Below are positions 1 through 5,668 of a DNA stretch of 6,192 nt, one piece after another. The notes below the pieces were generated by a model. The model was not told the DNA's origin. It saw only the letters and a list, made by a program, of their open reading frames with translations, and ran no database searches. The translations under genes were made by a program, and so were the position numbers. Source of the stretch: Gammaproteobacteria bacterium (GTDB lineage Bacteria > Pseudomonadota > Gammaproteobacteria > Thiohalomonadales > Thiohalomonadaceae); contig JAPHSO010000157.1 of NCBI GenBank assembly GCA_026193675.1, forward strand, positions 1 through 6,192. The letters are read 5' to 3'. Positions within the stretch are counted from its first letter, which is position 1; every line of letters starts with the position of its first letter.

Positions 1-1
1 T

Positions 2-400
2 GAAAACCTGTTTGTTGAACAGTGTAGTCGTTGTGATGACTGCATAAAGGCCTGCCCTACCCATATTCTTGAACGGGGTCGCGGCGGCTTTCCCCTGGTC
101 AATTTTTCCAAAGGCGAATGTGAGTTTTGTGGTGACTGCCTCAATGCATGCAAACAGTCTGCTTTTGTCACCGACTGGGAAAGCCGATCACCATGGCAGG
201 TGAAGGCATCCGCTACTGAATCGTGCATCACCTATAAAGGGGTGGTCTGCCGCACCTGTGGAGAGATGTGTGATGCGCGCGCCATACAGTTCAGCCCCAG
301 GGTGGGCGGCGTATCGACACCAGAGTTTGACGATGAGCTCTGCAGCGGATGCGGGGCCTGTGTTGCGCCCTGTCCAAATAATTCAATCAAAATGACCTAA
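2..400 (+). CDS. napF: NapF, ferredoxin-type protein for NapA maturation (5' end missing)
   Basis: The gene is open from the window edge (frame starting at base 2) to TAA at 398-400, giving 132 visible residues. Sixteen cysteines fall into four [4Fe-4S]-type groups: C8/11/14/18 (CxxCxxCxxxCP), C40/43/46/50, C75/83/86/90 (C-x7-C-x2-C-x3-C) and C114/117/120/124 (ending CVAPCP). The order and spacing match E. coli NapF (about 164 residues), so roughly 30 N-terminal residues with the true start lie upstream. NapF is known as a cytoplasmic protein that interacts with NapA and supports its iron-sulfur loading before Tat export. Its position just before napD and napA fits that role. A GTG at 200 lies inside the conserved protein, between the second and third cysteine groups, and is not a real start. 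The upstream promoter and any Fnr or NarP sites are outside the window. Confidence 0.93.
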   Translation, partial: ENLFVEQCSRCDDCIKACPTHILERGRGGFPLVNFSKGECEFCGDCLNACKQSAFVTDWESRSPWQVKASATESCITYKGVVCRTCGEMCDARAIQFSPRVGGVSTPEFDDELCSGCGACVAPCPNNSIKMT

Positions 401-428
401 ATCAAGGCAATGAACGGAATAAGAGTAT

Positions 429-467
429 ATGAATAAGCTAATAGACTTAAAAACTATGGGGGTATAG
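429..467 (+). other. Possible 12-codon leader mini-ORF abutting napD
   Basis: In the napF-napD gap an ATG at 429 opens a 12-codon frame (MNKLIDLKTMGV) that stops at TAG 465-467. The next base is the A of the napD ATG at 468, in the same frame. Only a weak purine stretch (AAGAG, 421-425) precedes the ATG, so translation is uncertain. If it is translated, termination would deliver ribosomes directly onto the napD start. It could equally be chance in an AT-rich spacer. Confidence 0.25.
458..462 (+). promoter_or_regulatory. Ribosome binding site of napD
   Basis: A run of five G residues lies five bases before the napD ATG. It is purine-rich but not a textbook AGGAGG, and the spacing is short. 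It sits within the last codons of the mini-ORF at 429-467. Confidence 0.45.
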
Positions 468-725
468 ATGAATATATGCGGAATATTGGTAAACGCCAAA
501 CCCGAAAATGTCGCAGCTGTGACAGAGCGGTTGGTGGCCATTCCAGGAATGGAGGTTCATGCGTCAAGTGATGAGGGCCAGATGGTGGTCACACTTGAGG
601 AGTTTGAGGAGGATGCAACGGCGGAGAAAATGCTGGGTATCCAGAAAGTTGAGGGGGTGATCTCGGCATCGATGATCTACCACCACTATGAAGATGAGGC
701 ATTAGGCGAGGAGGTCGCACAATGA
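468..725 (+). CDS. napD: NapD, Tat signal-binding chaperone of NapA
   Basis: This 85-residue cytoplasmic protein has the family's usual size (E. coli NapD is 87). It starts with a short beta strand (NICGILVNAKPE), continues with a helix and the segment IPGMEVHASSDEGQMVVTLE, and ends with KVEGVISASMIYHHYE. This matches the ferredoxin-like beta-alpha-beta fold and the conserved VEGV...S.xYH ending of NapD. NapD binds the twin-arginine signal peptide of NapA and holds back export until the molybdenum cofactor is inserted. The ATG at 468 is chosen because it aligns with the NapD N-terminus and an in-frame TAG lies immediately before it. The stop TGA (723-725) overlaps the napA ATG as ATGA, so chaperone and client are probably translationally coupled. 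Confidence 0.95.
   Translation: MNICGILVNAKPENVAAVTERLVAIPGMEVHASSDEGQMVVTLEEFEEDATAEKMLGIQKVEGVISASMIYHHYEDEALGEEVAQ
708..714 (+). promoter_or_regulatory. Ribosome binding site of napA
   Basis: GAGGAGG lies inside the end of napD, seven bases before the napA ATG at 722. It is a strong match to the 16S anti-Shine-Dalgarno and, with the ATGA overlap, fixes the napA start. Confidence 0.8.
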
Positions 726-3286
726 AGTTAACTAGACGTGATTTTGTAAAAAGCAATGCGATTGCAGCTACCGCATCGGTTGCCGGGATTACAATTCCGG
801 GAATCAAGGATGCAATAGCGGCAGATGATGGCATTCGCTGGGACAAGGCAGCTTGCCGCTATTGCGGTACCGGCTGCTCTGTATTGATTGGAACCAAGGG
901 AGATCGAGTGGTCGCTTCACAAGGTGATCCTGACGCACCCGTTAACAAAGGTCTTAACTGTATTAAGGGTTATTTCCTGCCGAAGATTCTCTATGGAAAG
1001 GATCGCCTGACCAAGCCTCTGCTTCGTAAGACCAATGGCAAGTATGACAAAAACGGCAAATTCGTTGAGGTCTCGTGGGATGAGGCATTCAAGACCATGG
1101 CCGAGAAGTGGGTTGAAGCGCGTAAGAAGGGCCCTAAGGGTATCGGAATGTTTGGCTCTGGTCAGTGGACCGTATGGGAAGGTTATGCCGCTCAGAAACT
1201 GCTGAAAGCCGGCTTCCGCTCTAACAGTCTTGAGCCTAACGCTCGTCACTGTATGGCTTCGGCGGTAGGTGCATTCATGCGTGGTTTTGGTATCGATGAG
1301 CCGATGGGTTGTTACGATGATCTTGAGCATGCCGATGTGTTCGTCCTATGGGGCGCCAACATGGCAGAGATGCATCCAATCCTCTGGTCGCGTCTCACCG
1401 ATACGCGTCTGACTAAGAAGGGTTGTGAAGTACATGTGCTTTCCACCTATGAGCATCGCTGCTTTGAGCTCTCTGATAACAGCATGGTATTTGAGCCTCA
1501 AACTGATTTGGCAATTGCCAACTACATTGCCAACTACATCATTGAGAACAAAGCCTACGATAAGTCGTTCCTCGATAAGCATGTGAACTTCAATCAGACC
1601 ACAACCGACATCGGTTACGGCCTGCGTGATAGCCATCCTGCACAGAAGGCGGCAAAGAATCCTAACGTGGGCAAATTCAACAAGATCAGCTTTGACGAAT
1701 ATGCCAAGTCGGTCGCACCCTATACGTTAGAGAAGGCGAGCAAGATGTCTAAAGTGCCTAAGAAGGCGCTGCTTAAACTGGCTAAGGCCTATGCCGATCC
1801 TAAAAAGAAGGTCACTTCGTTCTGGACCATGGGTATGAACCAACACACTCGTGGTGTCTGGATGAACGGCCTGGTCTATAACATCCATCTACTGATGGGT
1901 AAGATCTCAGAGCCTGGCAACAGCCCATTCTCGCTCACCGGTCAGCCATCTGCCTGTGGTACTGCACGTGAGGTAGGTACCTTTACCCACCGTCTGCCTG
2001 CAGACCTGGTGGTTGCTAAAGATGCCCACTGTAATTTTGCTGAGAAGGTTTGGAAACTACCTCAAGGCACTATTCCAAGGGCAAATGGTAAATCAAACAA
2101 GGTAGACCAGACTGATATCAGCGGTAAGCCTATGGGCAAAACCCTAATCCATGCAGTGGCGATGCACCGTGCGCTTAAAGATGAAAAGATGAACACCTTC
2201 TGGGTGATGTGTAACAACAACATGCAGGCTGCAGCCAACATGAACGAGGAGTCACTCCCCGGTTGGCGTTCTTCGAAGAACTTCATCACTGTATCGGATC
2301 CCTACCCCACAGTATCGGCACAGGCTGCTGATCTGATTCTCCCCACCGCAATGTGGATTGAGAAGGAGGGTGCCTACGGTAATGCTGAGCGTCGTACCCA
2401 GTTCTGGCGTCAACAGACCAATGCACCGGGTGAGGCAAAATCGGATCTGTGGCAGGTTATGGAGTTTGCCAAGTACGTTAAGGTTGAAGATGTCTGGCCT
2501 ACAGACCTGATTGCCAAGGCGCCAGAGTACAAGGGAAAAACCCTTTATGAGGTGCTCTACACCAACGGTCAGATCGACAAGTTCCCTAAAGAGCAGGTCA
2601 CTGATGATCGGGGCAACACCTATAACAATGACGAGATGGAGGACTTCGGTTACTACGTACAGAAAGGTCTATTCGAAGAGTACCGCATGTTCAACTCCGC
2701 CGCGGGTGTTCCCAAGAAGGGGCATGAGATGGCCGAGTTTGGCGCATACCATAAGGCGCGCGGAATGCGCTGGCCTGTTATCGATGGTAAGGAGACGCTA
2801 TGGCGCTTCCGCGAAGGCTATGATGCCCATGTACCTAAAGGTGCCGGCGTTAAGTTCTATGGTAAGCCTGATGGTAAAGCGGCGATTATCTCTGCACCTT
2901 ATGAGCCGGCGGCTGAGAGTCCAGACAAAGAGTTCGATATGTGGCTCTGTACCGGCCGTGTTCTAGAACACTGGCACTCAGGTTCTATGACACGTCGTGT
3001 CCCGGAACTCTATCGTGCAGTGCCTGATGCGCTGGTCTATATGCACCCCAAAGATGCCAAGAAACGCAGACTGCGTGATGGCAGCAAGGTGAAGGTGGTC
3101 TCCCGTCGTGGTGAGATTGTCTCTCGTGTATCGACTCGCGGCCGTAACAAGCCACCTCAAGGTCTGGTCTTTGTACCCTGGTTCGACGCTGGTCGTCTAA
3201 TCAACAAGGTGACCCTCGACGCCACTGATCCACTCTCGAAAGAGACGGATTATAAGAAGTGCGCCGTCAAGATCGTGAAGGCTTAG
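722..3286 (+). CDS. napA: NapA, catalytic subunit of periplasmic nitrate reductase
   Basis: NapA reduces nitrate to nitrite in the periplasm using a bis-molybdopterin guanine dinucleotide cofactor and one [4Fe-4S] cluster. The N-terminus is a Tat signal (TRRDFVK, residues 4-10, hydrophobic stretch to about 28) with likely cleavage near AIA-A at 33/34. C45, C48, C52 and C80 ligate the cluster, and K82 (CIKG) is the conserved lysine between cluster and pterin. C177 (NARHCMAS) is the expected molybdenum ligand, equivalent to C181 in E. coli. Further family landmarks are MGMNQHTRGVW, SLTGQPSACGTAREVGTF, LPTAMWIEKEGAYGNAERR and LEHWHSGSMTRR, with the usual ending DATDPLSKETDYKKCAVK. At 854 residues it is about 26 longer than E. 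coli NapA (828). Most of the excess is an insertion after GTIP at residues 453-476, with a few more residues near 660-675. The reading frame is intact. The protein receives electrons from NapB. Confidence 0.98.
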   Translation: MKLTRRDFVKSNAIAATASVAGITIPGIKDAIAADDGIRWDKAACRYCGTGCSVLIGTKGDRVVASQGDPDAPVNKGLNCIKGYFLPKILYGKDRLTKPLLRKTNGKYDKNGKFVEVSWDEAFKTMAEKWVEARKKGPKGIGMFGSGQWTVWEGYAAQKLLKAGFRSNSLEPNARHCMASAVGAFMRGFGIDEPMGCYDDLEHADVFVLWGANMAEMHPILWSRLTDTRLTKKGCEVHVLSTYEHRCFELSDNSMVFEPQTDLAIANYIANYIIENKAYDKSFLDKHVNFNQTTTDIGYGLRDSHPAQKAAKNPNVGKFNKISFDEYAKSVAPYTLEKASKMSKVPKKALLKLAKAYADPKKKVTSFWTMGMNQHTRGVWMNGLVYNIHLLMGKISEPGNSPFSLTGQPSACGTAREVGTFTHRLPADLVVAKDAHCNFAEKVWKLPQGTIPRANGKSNKVDQTDISGKPMGKTLIHAVAMHRALKDEKMNTFWVMCNNNMQAAANMNEESLPGWRSSKNFITVSDPYPTVSAQAADLILPTAMWIEKEGAYGNAERRTQFWRQQTNAPGEAKSDLWQVMEFAKYVKVEDVWPTDLIAKAPEYKGKTLYEVLYTNGQIDKFPKEQVTDDRGNTYNNDEMEDFGYYVQKGLFEEYRMFNSAAGVPKKGHEMAEFGAYHKARGMRWPVIDGKETLWRFREGYDAHVPKGAGVKFYGKPDGKAAIISAPYEPAAESPDKEFDMWLCTGRVLEHWHSGSMTRRVPELYRAVPDALVYMHPKDAKKRRLRDGSKVKVVSRRGEIVSRVSTRGRNKPPQGLVFVPWFDAGRLINKVTLDATDPLSKETDYKKCAVKIVKA

Positions 3287-3328
3287 GTTGAAGACTCTTC
3301 TATAGATAGATGATGAAAGCGTAGCAAG

Positions 3329-4195
3329 ATGGCCCATAGCGACGAAAAGAGTCAATCCGGTGGAAAGGGGTCTGCAGTGAGCAGACGCCGCTTCCTCTCC
3401 GATGTAGCCCGTACCGCATGCGGTGTCGGTCTACTCGGTATGGGGATTGGTCTCTATTCACGCCAGGCTGTTTCGTTACCCGCGCTAGCACTGCGTCCAC
3501 CCGGAGCACTGCCCGAGAAAGATTTTCTTTCGGCATGTACCCGTTGTGGTCTCTGTGTAAGAGATTGTCCCTATGACATTCTCAAGCTGGCAGAGCTGGG
3601 TGAGGAGGTTGCACTGGGTACCCCATATTTCACCGCTAGGAAGGCGGGATGTGAGATGTGTGAGGATATCCCCTGTGTGCCTGTCTGCCCTACTGGAGCA
3701 CTCGATCACGACCTGACTGACATCAATGAATCCCGTATGGGGCTCGCGGTGTTGTCAGACCAGGAGACATGCGTCGCATTTCTCGGTCTACGTTGTGAGG
3801 TCTGCTACAACATCTGTCCGGTGCGCGGCAAAGCGATCACCATTGAGAGAAAGCACAACATTCGTTCAGGCAAACATGCCCTCTTTATTCCGGTTGTTCA
3901 CTCCGATAGCTGTACCGGTTGTGGCAAGTGTGAAGAGGCATGCATCACCGATAAGGCATCGATAAAGATCTTTCCCACCGAGCTCGCTAAGGGCAAGTTG
4001 GGGGAACACTATCGTGTAGGTTGGGAAGAGAAGGCGCGGGCTGGTGAATCACTGGTTACGCCTGATCAAGAGCACATCTACAACCTGCCTGAAGGTCAGA
4101 GTTATGACCACGGTGGTGAGGGTTTGATCATGGAGGAGTCTCAGGACTCACCATTCTCATCTAACCCTCTTGATACTCTGAACAGAGGCTTTTAG
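3329..4195 (+). CDS. napG: NapG, periplasmic ferredoxin-type quinol dehydrogenase subunit
   Basis: This 288-residue protein has a twin-arginine motif (SRRRFL, residues 18-23), a hydrophobic stretch at about 31-50, and then the family block LRPPGALPEKDF. Four [4Fe-4S] motifs follow: C70/73/76/80, C108/111/116/120 (CEMCEDIPCxxxCP), C148/156/159/163 and C195/198/201/205. MGLAVLSDQETC and GKHALFIPVVHSDSCTGCGKCE also match E. coli NapG. NapG is exported by Tat and, with NapH, passes electrons from quinol towards NapB-NapA. About 57 residues after the family block GEHYRVGW are absent from E. coli NapG (231); they are acidic and polar and end in NPLDTLNRGF. The start is uncertain. The ATG at 3329 has only a weak GAAAG upstream, whereas GTG at 3377 (codon 17) has a strong ribosome site. 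I keep the ATG because it gives a normal Tat n-region. napH starts three bases after the stop. Confidence 0.95.
   Translation: MAHSDEKSQSGGKGSAVSRRRFLSDVARTACGVGLLGMGIGLYSRQAVSLPALALRPPGALPEKDFLSACTRCGLCVRDCPYDILKLAELGEEVALGTPYFTARKAGCEMCEDIPCVPVCPTGALDHDLTDINESRMGLAVLSDQETCVAFLGLRCEVCYNICPVRGKAITIERKHNIRSGKHALFIPVVHSDSCTGCGKCEEACITDKASIKIFPTELAKGKLGEHYRVGWEEKARAGESLVTPDQEHIYNLPEGQSYDHGGEGLIMEESQDSPFSSNPLDTLNRGF
3362..3370 (+). promoter_or_regulatory. Shine-Dalgarno-like site inside napG, before in-frame GTG 3377
   Basis: GGAAAGGGG ends six bases before an in-frame GTG (codon 17 of napG). The site is better than anything in front of the ATG at 3329. If used, the protein would begin directly at SRRRFL, which is a very short n-region for a Tat signal. 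This leaves the napG start open. Confidence 0.35.
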
Positions 4196-4197
4196 AG

Positions 4198-5076
4198 ATG
4201 ACTATGAAACTAAACTCGCGACCCGGTGTTGAGGCGGTAGCAACCAAAGGCTTTTTCCAGGCCTACAAATGGTTGCTGCTGCGTCGCCTGAGTCAGCTTT
4301 CAATCCTGGGACTATTCCTCCTGGGACCGTTAGCGGGCGTCTGGTTGATTAAGGGAAATCTCGCATCAAGTCTGGTCCTTGATACCGTACCGTTAACTGA
4401 GCCAATGCTGGTGATGCAGATGTTTGCTGCCGGCTTTATTCCTCTCAGTACGGCACTGTGGGGGGCACTGTTTGTTGTCGCTTTCTATCTTGTGGTGGGA
4501 GGACGCACCTACTGCTCCTGGGTCTGCCCGGTCAACATCGTTACCGATAGCGCCGCCTGGTTACGTGAACGTTTGGGAATTGCTGCCTCAAGCAGCTTTC
4601 CACGCAATACACGTTACTGGATGCTCGCACTGGTGATGCTGTTAGCTGCAGTCACAGGGACTATGGCCTATGAGGTGGTTAATCCGGTACCGATGTTACA
4701 TCGTGGCATCATCTTCGGGATTGGCCTCTCATGGAGCGTCATCATCGCCATCTTCCTGTTTGATCTTTTTATAGCGCGCAAAGGGTGGTGTGGACACATC
4801 TGCCCCATGGGTGGGCTCTACGGGATCATCGGAAAGATCAGTCCTCTGCGGGTTCGTGCCGACAGGCGCGAGATGTGTGATGACTGCATGGAGTGTTTTG
4901 TGGTTTGTCCAGAACCTCATGTGATCAAGCCTGCGCTTAAGGGTGCTGATATGGGCAACGGTCCTGTCATCACCGCTGGCGAGTGCACCAACTGCGGACG
5001 CTGCATCGATATCTGTGCAGAAGAGGTCTTCAACTTCGGATACCGTTTTAACAATCAGAGTAAGGAGTCCTCATGA
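4198..5076 (+). CDS. napH: NapH, membrane quinol dehydrogenase subunit
   Basis: The protein has 292 residues (E. coli NapH 287) and four predicted membrane helices, at about 32-51, 82-101, 140-158 and 173-193. Two family-specific CxxxCP motifs lie at helix ends: C106/C110 (CSWVCP) and C198/C202 (CGHICP). The cytoplasmic C-terminal part carries two [4Fe-4S] motifs, C227/230/233/237 (followed by PEPH) and C263/266/269/273. NapH is known as the integral membrane partner of NapG in ubiquinol oxidation for Nap. An AGAGG at 4184-4188 lies nine bases before the ATG at 4198, and a second in-frame ATG follows at 4204, so the start could move by two codons. The gene lies two bases after the napG stop. 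Its own stop (TGA 5074-5076) overlaps an ATG at 5073 that is in frame with napB. Confidence 0.96.
   Translation: MTMKLNSRPGVEAVATKGFFQAYKWLLLRRLSQLSILGLFLLGPLAGVWLIKGNLASSLVLDTVPLTEPMLVMQMFAAGFIPLSTALWGALFVVAFYLVVGGRTYCSWVCPVNIVTDSAAWLRERLGIAASSSFPRNTRYWMLALVMLLAAVTGTMAYEVVNPVPMLHRGIIFGIGLSWSVIIAIFLFDLFIARKGWCGHICPMGGLYGIIGKISPLRVRADRREMCDDCMECFVVCPEPHVIKPALKGADMGNGPVITAGECTNCGRCIDICAEEVFNFGYRFNNQSKESS
5062..5067 (+). promoter_or_regulatory. Shine-Dalgarno-like site for an upstream in-frame napB start
   Basis: AAGGAG in the last codons of napH lies five bases before ATG 5073, which overlaps the napH stop as ATGA. This is a well-formed initiation signal for a napB product with 20 extra N-terminal residues. 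Purine-rich sequence here also encodes Lys-Glu in NapH, so it may be coincidental. Confidence 0.35.
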
Positions 5077-5119
5077 CTTCTACCAATACAATGAACCAAG
5101 TTTTCAATTTATTCCTAAT

Positions 5120-5124
5120 GGAGG
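5120..5124 (+). promoter_or_regulatory. Ribosome binding site of napB
   Basis: GGAGG lies eight bases before ATG 5133. This optimal spacing, together with a standard signal peptide starting MKKFILTL, supports 5133 as the main napB start. Confidence 0.7.
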
Positions 5125-5132
5125 ATGTAATA

Positions 5133-5558
5133 ATGAAAAAATTTATCTTAACCCTTATAGCAGGTATGGCGATGCTATTTGGTCTCTCTGCAACGGCAGT
5201 GGCGGCTGAAGATATCGCATCTTTGAGAGGTGATCATGACCTCAACAAAGGCGCCAAGATGTTCAACAACCATAAAGTGATGAAATCGAAGGGTGGCTTT
5301 GAGCGTAGTTACGAGCTGCAACCACCGATGATTCCTCACTCAATTGAGAAGGACAAAATCACTCTCAAAAACAACACCTGTATGAAGTGCCACAGCGCTA
5401 AAAACTATGAGAAAGAGAAGGCACCTAAAGTTGGTGATAGCCACTTTAAAGATAGAGATGGCAAAGTACTTAAAACAGTATCTGCACGTCGCTACTTCTG
5501 TAATCAGTGTCATGCTCTTCAGGTAGATGCCTCGCCACTGATCGACAATAACTTCTAG
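5133..5558 (+). CDS. napB: NapB, dihaem c-type cytochrome subunit of nitrate reductase
   Basis: NapB is the small periplasmic subunit that passes electrons from NapC or NapG-NapH to NapA. From ATG 5133 it has 141 residues (E. coli NapB 149). A Sec signal peptide runs from MKKFILTL to ATAVA, with likely cleavage after A24 (AVA-AED). Two CxxCH haem c sites are at C83/C86/H87 (CMKCH) and C123/C126/H127 (CNQCH). H69 in PPMIPHS and H104 in DSHF are the likely second axial ligands, as both blocks are conserved in NapB. ARRYFCNQCHALQVDASPLI is the typical C-terminal block. The frame is open further upstream to ATG 5073, which overlaps the napH stop. That form would place 20 extra residues before the signal peptide and is treated as an alternative. 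A hairpin terminator follows. Confidence 0.95.
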   Translation: MKKFILTLIAGMAMLFGLSATAVAAEDIASLRGDHDLNKGAKMFNNHKVMKSKGGFERSYELQPPMIPHSIEKDKITLKNNTCMKCHSAKNYEKEKAPKVGDSHFKDRDGKVLKTVSARRYFCNQCHALQVDASPLIDNNF

Positions 5559-5582
5559 AGGATAACCTCCTGGAGTAAATTG

Positions 5583-5620
5583 AGCAGGGGGAGTATTTCA
5601 CTCCCCCGCTAATAATTTTT
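5583..5620 (+). terminator. Rho-independent-type terminator between napB and napC
   Basis: The stem GGGGGAGT (5587-5594) pairs perfectly with ACTCCCCC (5600-5607) around a five-base loop ATTTC. It extends by AGC/GCT (5583-5585 with 5608-5610) across one bulged A at 5586. After AATAA comes TTTTT (5616-5620). The 11 bp GC-rich stem is strong, but the T-tract starts five bases after the stem, so termination may be partial. It would lower napC transcription relative to the upstream genes. It could also act as a 3' stabiliser of the napFDAGHB message. Confidence 0.75.
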
Positions 5621-5654
5621 ATAATCAGCAGTTCAAGCAAATTTTTTTATTTAT

Positions 5655-5659
5655 AGGAG
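5655..5659 (+). promoter_or_regulatory. Ribosome binding site of napC
   Basis: AGGAG lies nine bases before GTG 5669. An in-frame TAG at 5654-5656 overlaps it and there is no ATG between that stop and the GTG, so the GTG start is well supported. Confidence 0.7.
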
Positions 5660-5668
5660 CAGTTTCCT

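Noticed and set aside
200..202. GTG as a possible start of a short 66-residue ferredoxin
   Set aside because: The same frame is open upstream to the window edge and encodes the first two cysteine groups of NapF, so this is an internal codon.
917..1330. 137-codon open frame on the minus strand inside napA
   Set aside because: It lies entirely within the strongly conserved NapA coding sequence, its translation resembles no family, and it has no partner genes. The same holds for the other minus-strand frames at 589-846, 1346-1636, 2062-2289, 2978-3160, 3300-3536, 3485-3709 and 4729-4920.
1514..1537. Perfect tandem repeat of the 12-mer ATTGCCAACTAC
   Set aside because: It encodes IANYIANY, and E. 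coli NapA has the near-identical LNYIANYII at this place. The repeat therefore reflects conserved protein sequence and similar codon choice, not a recent expansion.
2511..2966. 151-codon plus-strand frame overlapping napA
   Set aside because: The translation is rich in Arg, Ser and Thr and reads like an out-of-frame product of NapA, whose own frame is conserved throughout. The short plus-strand frames at 3726-3965, 4424-4636 and 4943-5209 are rejected for the same reason.
5621..5668. Possible napC promoter in the AT-rich stretch after the terminator
   Set aside because: TTTATAGG-like sequence could pass for a -10 box, but it overlaps the ribosome site and no good -35 or Fnr-type (TTGAT-N4-ATCAA) palindrome is visible.
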